Positions 1-7,022 of a stretch of 9,803 nt of DNA are shown piece by piece (position 1 is the stretch's first letter; every line of letters starts with the position of its first letter). Position numbers and translations under genes: made by a program. The notes beneath the pieces were generated by a model. The model ran no database searches, had not been told where the DNA came from, and worked only from the letters and a program-made list of their open reading frames with translations. This DNA comes from Solirubrobacterales bacterium (GTDB lineage Bacteria; Actinomycetota; Thermoleophilia; Solirubrobacterales; Solirubrobacteraceae), in the NCBI GenBank assembly GCA_013695395.1, contig JACDAP010000580.1, positions 1 to 9,803 on the forward strand. Direction: 5' to 3'.

Positions 1-1727
1 CCGCCAACCCCGGGCGCACCGCCGTCGTCGCCCTCGCCGGTGGCCCCGGGCAGGCCGCCGTCCCGCTCGCCCAGGCCTTCGCGAACGACCTCGGGCCGGC
101 GCTCGCCTTCCGCGACCTTCTCGTCTACGACCAGCGAGGCACCGGCAGCTCGGGCAGCCTGGCCTGCGCCGCGCTGCAGCGCACCTCGGGCACGCTGGCC
201 GGCGTGGCCCGCCAGTGCTCCGAGCAGATCGGCCCAGCCCGCGCGTTCTTCCGCACGCCCGACAGCGTTCAGGACATCGAGGCCCTGCGGGTCGCCGGGG
301 GCTACGACAAGCTCGTGCTCTACGGCGTCTCCTACGGGACGAAGGTCGCCACCGCCTACGCGTCGGCCTATCCCGGCAACGTCGCCTCGCTCGTGCTCGA
401 CTCGGTCGTCACCCCCGAGGGCCCGGACGCGTTCCGCCGCTCCTCGCTCGGCGCGGTTCCGCGCGTGCTCTCCGAGCTCTGCGCCGGCGGGGCCTGCAAG
501 GGGATCACCTCGAGCAGCCGCGGCGACGTGACCCGCCTGGCCAAGCGGCTGCGCCGCAAGCCGCTGAAGGGCTCGGTCTACTCCCCGTCCGGGCGCCGCT
601 TCACCGCGCGGCTCGGTGAGGGCGGGCTGTTCGCGATCCTCTTGGCCGGGGATCTCAACCCGACGCTGCGGGCGGAGCTGCCGGGCTCGCTGCGGGCGGC
701 GCTGAGCGGGGACACCAAGCCGCTGCTGCGCCTGAGTGTCCGCTCGGCCGGCCTGGAGAACGGCGTCGGCTACCAGAGCTCGGCGGCCGACTCCGACGCG
801 CTGTTCCTCGCCACGACGTGCGAGGAGAACCCGACGTTCCCGTGGACCCGCGGGGCCTCGCAGAGGCAGCGCGAACGGGAGGCCGAGGCGGCGGCCGCCA
901 AGCTCTCGGGCAGCTCCATCTTCCCGTTCTCGCGCACGACCGCCCTCGAGCAGGGCATCCTGCCACTCTGCCTCGGGTGGAAGACGGCATCGCCGCCGCC
1001 CGTCGCCGACGGACCGCTGCCCGCCGTCCCGATGTTGGTCCTCGACGGCCGGAGCGATCTGCGGACCCCCTTCGAGGACGCCTCCGCGGTCGCCGCGCGC
1101 GTGCCGGGCGCCCAGTTGGTGGGTGTCCCGAACGTCGGGCACTCGGTGCTCGGCTCGGACGCGACCGCCTGCTCGCGCGACGCGATCGCCGCGTTCTTCG
1201 CCGGCCAGCCGGTCGGGCAGTGTGCGCCGGCCGCCAACCGCTTCTCCCCCACCCCCAGGCCGCCGACCCGCGCGTCGCGTTTGAAGCCGTACGCGAAGAC
1301 CAAGGGGAAGGTCGGCCGGACGGTCGAGGCGCTGCGCCTGACCGTCAACGACGCGCAGGCCCAGATCCTGGGCGAGGCGCTCGCGCTCGGCTCCACCCCC
1401 GCCGGCGCCGGCGGCCTGCGCTCCGGCGCGGTGCGCGTCACGAGCAAGGGCCTGAGTTTGCGCCGGTACGAGTACGTGCCCGACGTCGTCGTCACCGGCA
1501 CGCTCCGCAACCGCGGAACCTCGAGCTTCCGCCTGAGCGGGCGCCAGGCCAGCGGCGGCGTCCTCCGGGTGACCCAGGGGCTCGAGGTGTCCGGCAAGCT
1601 CGACGGTCGCACGGTCTCGACCCGCTTCGGGACCACCGCGACCGCCGCGAGCGCCGGCCCTTACGGCGGCCTCACCCTCGGCCAGGCGGTCGCTCGCGGG
1701 AAGCGGATCCGCGCGGCCGTCGGGTAG
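1..1727 (+). CDS. Alpha/beta hydrolase, TAP/proline iminopeptidase-like (5' partial), with extra C-terminal domain
   Basis: The frame is open from the left edge (first full codon at base 3), so the true start and any signal peptide lie outside; 574 residues are visible. Seen, in visible numbering: the oxyanion-type loop AGGPG (12-16), the strand-turn VYDQRGTGSSG (41-51), the nucleophile elbow YGVSYGT with Ser110, the acid in DGRSDLRTP (Asp352) and the base in NVGHSV (His380). This is the order of the alpha/beta hydrolase family related to proline iminopeptidases (MEROPS S33) with a TAP-like C-terminal lobe. Several cysteines (for example in TTCEENP and GQCAP) fit disulfides in an exported enzyme. 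The likely role is a secreted peptidase or esterase; the substrate cannot be read. After the lobe ends near residue 410 there is a Pro/Arg/Lys-rich linker and about 160 residues of Gly/Ser/Thr-rich, probably beta-stranded sequence, which is not part of the core family. It ends 9 nt before the DUF255 gene, so an operon is likely. Confidence 0.88.
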   Translation, partial: ANPGRTAVVALAGGPGQAAVPLAQAFANDLGPALAFRDLLVYDQRGTGSSGSLACAALQRTSGTLAGVARQCSEQIGPARAFFRTPDSVQDIEALRVAGGYDKLVLYGVSYGTKVATAYASAYPGNVASLVLDSVVTPEGPDAFRRSSLGAVPRVLSELCAGGACKGITSSSRGDVTRLAKRLRRKPLKGSVYSPSGRRFTARLGEGGLFAILLAGDLNPTLRAELPGSLRAALSGDTKPLLRLSVRSAGLENGVGYQSSAADSDALFLATTCEENPTFPWTRGASQRQREREAEAAAAKLSGSSIFPFSRTTALEQGILPLCLGWKTASPPPVADGPLPAVPMLVLDGRSDLRTPFEDASAVAARVPGAQLVGVPNVGHSVLGSDATACSRDAIAAFFAGQPVGQCAPAANRFSPTPRPPTRASRLKPYAKTKGKVGRTVEALRLTVNDAQAQILGEALALGSTPAGAGGLRSGAVRVTSKGLSLRRYEYVPDVVVTGTLRNRGTSSFRLSGRQASGGVLRVTQGLEVSGKLDGRTVSTRFGTTATAASAGPYGGLTLGQAVARGKRIRAAVG

Positions 1728-1736
1728 TCACAGCGC

Positions 1737-3761
1737 ATGAGCAACGCGCTCGCCGGGGCGTCCTCGCCGTACCTGCGCCAGCACGCCGGCAACCCGGTGG
1801 ACTGGCTTCCCTGGGGCGAGGACGCGCTCACGCGGGCCGCGCGGGAGGACAAGCCGCTGCTCGTCTCGATCGGGTACGCCGCCTGCCACTGGTGTCACGT
1901 CATGGCCCGGGAGTGCTTCGCGGACGAGGAGATCGCCGCGCTCATGAACGCCTCGTTCGTCTGCGTGAAGGTCGACCGCGAAGAGCGCCCCGACGTCGAC
2001 GCGCTGGCCATGGACGCGGTGCAGTCGATGACCGGCCAGGGCGGCTGGCCGCTCCACGTGTTCCTCACCCCGGAGCAGGCGCCGTTCTACGGCGGCACCT
2101 ACTTCCCGCCCGAGCCGCGCCACGGCTCGCCCTCCTGGCCGCAGGTGCTCACCGCCGTCGCCGGGGCGTGGGACGAGCAGCGCGAGGAGATCACCGAGCA
2201 GGGGGCCCGGATGGCCGCCCGGCTCTCCGGCGGCGCCCTCCTCCGGCCGACCGACGCGCCACCCGAGGCCGCCTCGCTCCACGCGGCGCAGGAGACGCTC
2301 CGCGGCGGGTTCGACGCCGTCCACGGCGGGTGGGGCGGCGCCCCGAAGTTCCCGGCCCCGTCGGTGATCGAGTTCCTGCTCCGTCGTGGGGAGACGGCGA
2401 TGAGCGGCTACACGCTCGCCTCGATGGCCGGCGGCGGCATCTACGACCATGTCGGCGGCGGCTTCGCCCGCTACGCCGTCGACGCGAGCTGGACGGTCCC
2501 CCACTTCGAGAAGATGCTCTCGGACAACGCGCTGCTCGCCCGCACGTACCTGCACGCGTTCCAGCTGACGGGCGAGACTGCCTGGCGCCGGGTGTGCGAG
2601 GAGACGCTCGACTGGATGCTCCGTGAGCTCGCGATGCACGACGGCGGCTTCGCGAGCTCGCTCGACGCCGACTCCGAGGGGGTCGAGGGGCGGTTCTACG
2701 TCTGGACGCTCGCCGAGTTGCGCACCGCGCTCGGAACGGACGCAGACGAGGCGATCGCCTGGTTCGGCGCCACCGCCGAGGGGAACTTCGTCGATCCCCA
2801 CGCGCCGCCGGAGCCCGGGGCGCCGGGCCGCAACGTGCTCGAGGACCGGGGCCTCCGCCCCGACGAGGAGACCGTCCGGCGGATCCGCGCGCGGCTGCTC
2901 GAGGTCCGCGAGCGCCGCGTTCGCCCGGCCCGGGACGGCAAGCGTCTCACCGCCTGGAACGCGCTCGCGATCAGTGCGCTCGCCGACGCGGGCGCCGTCC
3001 TCGGCCGTGCGGACTACGTCGGCGCGGCGCAGTCGACAGCGGCCTTCGTCCTGCGGCGCCTCCGCGACGGCTCGGGCCCCGGCCGCCCCCGGCTGCTCCG
3101 GAGCTTCAACGACGGCGCCGCCCGGATCGGCGCGTTCCTCGAGGACCACGCCCTGCTCCTCGAGGCGCTCCTCCACCTCTACGAGGCCGACTTCGAGCCG
3201 CGCTGGCTGGACGAGGCTCGCAGACTGGCCGACGAGCTGCTGGAACGCTTCGCCGACGCCGAGCACGGTGGGTTCTTCTCCACCGCCGCTGACGCGGAGC
3301 CGCTCTTCACCCGACGCAAGGAGCTCGAGGATCAGCCGACCCCCGCGGGCGGATCCAGCGCCGCGCTCGGTCTGCTGCGGTTGGCCGCGCTCACCGGCGA
3401 GCACCGTTACGAGAAGGCTGCCGCGGGCCAGCTGCGGCTGGGCCATGAACTGGCCGTGCGCCACCCCGGGGCCTTCGGCCATCTCCTGCAGGCGCTCGAC
3501 GAGGTGCTCGGCCCGCGGCAGGAGCTCGCCGTGGTCGGTGACCGCTCGGCGCGGGCCTCCCTGGTCGCCGTCGTCCGCGAGCGTCCGCGCCCGGGCCTCG
3601 TCGTGGCCGCGGGCGACGGTCCCGAGCGGGGGATCGAGCTGCTCGCCGGTCGCAGCGCTCCCGCGGGCGCGGCGGCCGCGTTCCTGTGCGAGAGCTTCCG
3701 CTGCCAGGCACCCGTCCACACCCCCGACGCCCTCCGCAGGATCCTGGCCAGAGATCGGTAG
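1737..3761 (+). CDS. Thioredoxin-fold DUF255 protein (YyaL/SPATA20 family)
   Basis: A 674-residue protein of the COG1331 family: an N-terminal thioredoxin-like domain joined to an (alpha/alpha)6 barrel resembling N-acylglucosamine 2-epimerases and glycosidases. Seen: the opening NALAGASSPYLRQHAGNPVDW, the redox-type motif CHWCHVM (Cys50, Cys53), KVDREERPDVD (78-88), TGQGGWPLHVFLTP (99-112), FYGGTYFPPE (117-126), GGWGGAPKFP (197-206), GGGIYDHVGGGFARY (232-246), VPHFEKML (254-261) and the SLDADSEGVEGRFYVWT block (308-324). These are the conserved landmarks of the family in their usual order, and the length is typical. The ATG fits because the conserved SPYLRQH begins within ten residues; no clear Shine-Dalgarno sequence precedes it. 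The biochemical role is unsettled for the family; a thiol-redox or carbohydrate-linked function is inferred from the folds. The close spacing to the preceding hydrolase suggests a shared transcript. The HFEKML motif is followed by SDN where I remember YDN as common, a mild substitution. Confidence 0.93.
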   Translation: MSNALAGASSPYLRQHAGNPVDWLPWGEDALTRAAREDKPLLVSIGYAACHWCHVMARECFADEEIAALMNASFVCVKVDREERPDVDALAMDAVQSMTGQGGWPLHVFLTPEQAPFYGGTYFPPEPRHGSPSWPQVLTAVAGAWDEQREEITEQGARMAARLSGGALLRPTDAPPEAASLHAAQETLRGGFDAVHGGWGGAPKFPAPSVIEFLLRRGETAMSGYTLASMAGGGIYDHVGGGFARYAVDASWTVPHFEKMLSDNALLARTYLHAFQLTGETAWRRVCEETLDWMLRELAMHDGGFASSLDADSEGVEGRFYVWTLAELRTALGTDADEAIAWFGATAEGNFVDPHAPPEPGAPGRNVLEDRGLRPDEETVRRIRARLLEVRERRVRPARDGKRLTAWNALAISALADAGAVLGRADYVGAAQSTAAFVLRRLRDGSGPGRPRLLRSFNDGAARIGAFLEDHALLLEALLHLYEADFEPRWLDEARRLADELLERFADAEHGGFFSTAADAEPLFTRRKELEDQPTPAGGSSAALGLLRLAALTGEHRYEKAAAGQLRLGHELAVRHPGAFGHLLQALDEVLGPRQELAVVGDRSARASLVAVVRERPRPGLVVAAGDGPERGIELLAGRSAPAGAAAAFLCESFRCQAPVHTPDALRRILARDR

Positions 3762-3856
3762 CTCAGCGTCACCGACACGGCCGCAACGAAATGAGCCGCC
3801 ACGGTCACATCGCGGACACCTCCTGACCGACCGCGGCGATACTTTAAGCGGCCACC
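3762..3856 (+). promoter_or_regulatory. Gap upstream of the MMPL gene with a weak -10-like element
   Basis: This 95-nt gap separates the DUF255 stop from the MMPL start. Its most AT-rich part is GATACTTTAAG near 3838-3848. TACTTT at 3840-3845 fits the actinobacterial -10 pattern TANNNT and ends 11 nt before the ATG, so a transcript from it would have a leader of only a few bases or none. No convincing -35 hexamer sits at the usual distance and no Shine-Dalgarno sequence is present. I saw no strong hairpin that would terminate the upstream operon. The promoter call is inference from base composition and position. Confidence 0.3.
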
Positions 3857-6082
3857 ATGACACGCCTCTTCGCTCTCCCCGCGGGACGCCGCGCCAAGTG
3901 GGTCGTCTTCTTCGCCTGGATCCTCGCCGTGGTGCTCATGCTCGGGACCAACCTCCCGGGCAAGTACGCCGACGCGGAGAAGAACGAGTCGACCTCGTTC
4001 CTCCCGGGGGACGCAGAATCGACCAGGGCGCTCGAGGTCACCACCGCGCTGCAGGACGGGGAGCGCGCTCCCACCGTGATCGTCTACTCGCGCGACGGCG
4101 GGCTGCGGCCGGCCGACGAGCAGACCATCAAGGCCGACATCGCGAAGCTGAACGCCGCCAACCGAGAGGAGCGGTACGCGAACGCCTCCGACTTCGGGAA
4201 CCCCGCGGGCGGGGCGCGGCCGTTCCAGCTCTCGAAAGACGGCTCGACCGCGCTGATCGCGAACTCCCTCCGCGCCACGGGTGAGGCCGAGAACATCCTC
4301 GATCCGATCGATACCTACCGGAATCTCGTCTCGGGCGAGCGGGACGGCCTGAAGGCGCAGGTCGGTGGGCCGGGTGGGATCTCGGCCGACGCGATCAAGG
4401 TCTTCGAGAACATCAACGGCACGCTCATCCTCGCCGCCGTGCTGCTCGTCTTCGTGCTGCTGATCCTGATCTACCGCAGCCCGATCTTCTGGTTCTTCCC
4501 GCTGCTCGCCGTCGGGATCTCGGAGCTGACCTCGCAGTCCTTCGGGTATGGCCTGACGGAGCTCGGGGTGACGGTCAACGGGCAGTCGTCGTCGATCGCC
4601 TCGATCCTCGTGCTCGGGGCGGGGACCGACTACGCGCTACTGCTCGTGTCCAGGTATCGCGAGGAGCTGCGCTTGCATCAGGACAAGCACGAGGCGATGG
4701 CGAACGCGCTCCGCGCGGCCGGGCCGGCGATCCTGGCCTCCGGGTTGACGGTGGCGATCACGCTCATGTCGCTCACCTTCGCGAAGGTGAACGGCACCGC
4801 CGGGCTCGGCCCGACGGGCGCGGCCGGAATCCTCGTGGCGCTGATCGCGATGCTGACGCTGCTGCCCGCCATGCTTACGATCGTCGGCCGGCGGCGCTTC
4901 TGGCCGTTCGTGCCCTACGGGCCGGAGGGGCCGACCCACACCAGCGCTGCGCGCTCGCCGTTGATCCGCATCGAGCGCAGGTACAGCCTGGGCCGGGGCG
5001 CCGCCGACGAGACGCACGGGTTCTGGCGTCGGGTCGGCGAACGGGTCCGCGCGCGGCCCCGTCCGGTGTGGATCGGCACGGTGGCGGTGCTCGGGATCTT
5101 CTGCCTCGGCCTGCTGAACTTCTCGGACGGCCTCACGCAGGGCAACTCGTTCCGGGACGGCGTCGAGTCGGTCGACGCCCAGGAGACGATCGCCGAGGCG
5201 TTCCCGGCCGGCCAGAGCGCGCCGACCGACGTGATCGTCAAGGACCCGGCGAAGGTCGAGGCCGTCGCGACCGCCGTGGGCAAGGTGCCCGGGGTCGCGT
5301 CGGTGACCCCGACACCGAGCCGTGGGCCGCAGGGCGTGCTCCTCGCCGCCTTCCTCGACGACGACCCGTTCTCGACGGATGCTTTCGCGCTCGTCCCGGA
5401 GATCCGGGCCGCCGCGCGGTCCGCCGATCCGGGTGCGCTCGTGGGTGGGTCGACCGCGGTGGAGGCCGACCTGCGCGAGGCCAGCGCGGACGACACGCGG
5501 CTGCTCGTCCCGGTCGCCACCGTGATCGTGTTCGTGATCCTGCTGCTGCTGCTGCGGGCCGTGCTGCTCTCGGTGCTGCTGATCGCGACCGTGGTGCTGA
5601 GCTTCGCCGCCTCGCTGGGCGTGGCGGCGGTCGTCTACGACGTGGTCTTCGGCTTCCCGGGCTCGGACCCGTCGCTGCCGCTCTTCGCGTTCATCTTCCT
5701 GGTCGCGCTGGGGGTCGACTACAACATCTTCCTGATGGCCCGCGTGCGCGAGGAGGTGGTGCGCCACGGCACCAGGCCGGGGATGTTGCGCGGACTGGCG
5801 GTGACCGGCGGGGTGATCACGAGCGCCGGCATCGTCCTGGCCGGGACGTTCAGCGTGCTCGGCGTGCTCCCACTCGTGTTCCTCACCGAGATCGGGTTCG
5901 TGATCGCCTTCGGGGTCCTACTCGACACGTTCGTCGTGCGCTCGATCCTGGTGCCCGCGCTCGTCTTCGACCTCGGACCGAAGGTGTGGTGGCCCTCGAA
6001 GCTCGCCGACGAGCCCGACCACGCGGACGAGGAGCATCCCTCCGGCCCGGCGGAGGTCGCGCCTGCCTCCAGCCGAACCTGA
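3857..6082 (+). CDS. MMPL family RND transporter
   Basis: A 741-residue inner-membrane exporter of the MmpL branch of the RND superfamily, probably moving lipids or other hydrophobic compounds using the proton gradient. Seen: one helix near 14-33, an external domain, five helices between about 190 and 345, a cytosolic linker, a helix near 402-420, a second external domain, and five helices between about 550 and 705, giving 12 in two repeated halves. The functionally key Asp-Tyr pairs of MmpL proteins are present in both halves: GAGTDYALLLVSRYREEL (Asp258-Tyr259) and GVDYNIFLMARVREE (Asp621-Tyr622). The tail is short and acidic, unlike the long tails of some mycobacterial members; the length is closer to short actinomycete MMPL exporters such as ActII-3. 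The ATG is secure because an in-frame TAA lies 12 nt upstream at 3845-3847. No regulator or lipid-synthesis gene sits beside it, so the cargo is unknown. Confidence 0.95.
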   Translation: MTRLFALPAGRRAKWVVFFAWILAVVLMLGTNLPGKYADAEKNESTSFLPGDAESTRALEVTTALQDGERAPTVIVYSRDGGLRPADEQTIKADIAKLNAANREERYANASDFGNPAGGARPFQLSKDGSTALIANSLRATGEAENILDPIDTYRNLVSGERDGLKAQVGGPGGISADAIKVFENINGTLILAAVLLVFVLLILIYRSPIFWFFPLLAVGISELTSQSFGYGLTELGVTVNGQSSSIASILVLGAGTDYALLLVSRYREELRLHQDKHEAMANALRAAGPAILASGLTVAITLMSLTFAKVNGTAGLGPTGAAGILVALIAMLTLLPAMLTIVGRRRFWPFVPYGPEGPTHTSAARSPLIRIERRYSLGRGAADETHGFWRRVGERVRARPRPVWIGTVAVLGIFCLGLLNFSDGLTQGNSFRDGVESVDAQETIAEAFPAGQSAPTDVIVKDPAKVEAVATAVGKVPGVASVTPTPSRGPQGVLLAAFLDDDPFSTDAFALVPEIRAAARSADPGALVGGSTAVEADLREASADDTRLLVPVATVIVFVILLLLLRAVLLSVLLIATVVLSFAASLGVAAVVYDVVFGFPGSDPSLPLFAFIFLVALGVDYNIFLMARVREEVVRHGTRPGMLRGLAVTGGVITSAGIVLAGTFSVLGVLPLVFLTEIGFVIAFGVLLDTFVVRSILVPALVFDLGPKVWWPSKLADEPDHADEEHPSGPAEVAPASSRT

Positions 6083-6109
6083 GGTCCGGATCCGGCCGCA
6101 GGCGGACTC

Positions 6110-6122
6110 GCGCCCTCGGCGC
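6110..6122. terminator. Short GC hairpin between convergent genes (possible bidirectional terminator)
   Basis: GCGCC, loop CTC, GGCGC forms a perfect 5-bp stem in the 43-nt gap between the MMPL stop and the AKR stop, the place where a terminator serving both strands is expected. No T-tract follows on either strand and the stem is short for a GC-rich genome, so the call rests on position. A 10-bp palindrome CCGGATCCGG (about 6086-6095) lies in the same gap. Confidence 0.25.
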
Positions 6123-6125
6123 CGC

Positions 6126-6980
6126 TCAGTCGGCCGCGCCGTCGAGCGCCCGTACTTCGTCGTCGGTGAGCGCCAGCTCCGCCGCGGCGACGTTCTCGCG
6201 CAGGTGCTCGACCGAGCCCGTGCCCGGGATCGGCAGCATGACCTCGGAGCGGTGCAGCAGCCATGCCAGCGCGACCTGACCGGGGCTCGCATCGTGGCGC
6301 TCGGCCGCCTCGGCCAGCGGGCCGCCCGGCTTGGCCAGGTCTCCCGAAGCGAGGGGGAACCAGGGGATGAAGCCGATGCCCTGCTGCTCGCAGTAGTCGA
6401 GCACGTCCTCCGCGCCACGGTCGGCCAGGTTGTACTTGTTCTGGACGGTCGTGACCTCGAAGACCTCCTGCGCGGCCTTGATCTCCTCGACCGTGACCTC
6501 GCTGAGGCCGAGGTGGCGGACCTTGCCCTCGTCCTGCAGCTCCCTGAGCAGACCGAACTGCTCGGCGCGGTCGACCTTGGCGTCGATGCGATGCAGCTGG
6601 TAGAGGTCGATCGTCTCGAGACCCAACCGCCGCAGGCTCATCTCGCAACACTGGCGCAGGTACTCGGGGCGGCCAACCGGCGGCCACTCCCCCGGGCCGG
6701 TCCGGGTCAGGCCCGCCTTGGTGGCGACGGTCACGCCGTGGTAGGGGTGGAGGGCCTCGCAGACCAGGTCCTCGGAGACGAACGGTCCGTAGGAGTCGGC
6801 GGTGTCGATGAAGTCGACACCGAGCTCGGGGAGCGCCTTGAGCACCGCGAGGGCGGCGTCCCGGTCCTTCGGGGGGCCCCAGATCCCGTCCCCGGTGATC
6901 CGCATCGCGCCGTAGCCGAGACGGGTGACCTCGAGGTCCCCGCCGATCTTGAAGGTGCCGGATGCCGTTGCGGTGGTCAT
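6126..6980 (-). CDS. Aldo/keto reductase
   Basis: A 284-residue NAD(P)H-dependent oxidoreductase of the aldo/keto reductase superfamily, expected to be a cytosolic monomeric TIM barrel reducing aldehydes or ketones. Seen: the start [10 protein letters not shown] (21-30), the catalytic tetrad Asp59 and Tyr64 in FIDTADSYG, Lys88 in VATKAG and His130 in LYQLHRID, plus [11 protein letters not shown] (179-189) and the cofactor-phosphate loop [13 protein letters not shown] (251-263). Length and motif spacing are normal and nothing is missing. The family resembles the AKR group often annotated as oxidoreductase or pyridoxal-type reductase in actinobacteria; the natural substrate cannot be inferred. 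A weak purine stretch (GGGTAGG) lies about a dozen bases before the ATG. It follows glnA by 42 nt on the same strand and may be read through from it, with a small hairpin between them. Confidence 0.93.
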   Translation of the reverse strand: MTTATASGTFKIGGDLEVTRLGYGAMRITGDGIWGPPKDRDAALAVLKALPELGVDFIDTADSYGPFVSEDLVCEALHPYHGVTVATKAGLTRTGPGEWPPVGRPEYLRQCCEMSLRRLGLETIDLYQLHRIDAKVDRAEQFGLLRELQDEGKVRHLGLSEVTVEEIKAAQEVFEVTTVQNKYNLADRGAEDVLDYCEQQGIGFIPWFPLASGDLAKPGGPLAEAAERHDASPGQVALAWLLHRSEVMLPIPGTGSVEHLRENVAAAELALTDDEVRALDGAAD

Positions 6981-7003
6981 CGACGACGCCTACCCGGATG
7001 GTT

Positions 7004-7019
7004 GCCGGCGCAAGCCGGC
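7004..7019 (-). terminator. Small hairpin just after the glnA stop (weak terminator or processing site)
   Basis: GCCGGC, a 4-nt loop, and GCCGGC make a perfect 6-bp all-GC stem starting 3 nt past the glnA stop. On the transcribed (-) strand the loop reads TTGC and no T-run follows, so this is not a classical intrinsic terminator. It could reduce read-through into the aldo/keto reductase or stabilise the 3' end of the glnA message. The structure is seen; the role is inferred. Confidence 0.3.
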
Positions 7020-7022
7020 GGC

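Noticed and set aside
3752..3775. tRNA-like stretch GGTAGCTCAG at the end of the DUF255 gene
   Set aside because: It contains the gene's stop codon, and no T-arm, acceptor stem or anticodon arm can be built around it.
1728..3863. Very long antisense open frame (711 codons) opposite the DUF255 gene
   Set aside because: Its translation is Arg/Gly/Glu-rich with no family motif and mirrors the codon bias of the + strand gene; it is a GC-rich shadow frame.
5540..5554. Run of five CTG codons
   Set aside because: It encodes consecutive leucines in a transmembrane helix of the MMPL protein; codon bias explains it, so it is not called as a repeat element.
4637..5767. Long antisense open frame opposite the MMPL gene
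   Set aside because: Low-complexity His/Arg/Glu/Gln-rich translation, the reverse complement of transmembrane codons; no support as a gene.
6086..6095. Palindrome CCGGATCCGG between the MMPL and AKR genes
   Set aside because: Perfect 10-bp palindrome but with no loop or T-run and no repeat elsewhere that I noticed; likely chance in GC-rich sequence.
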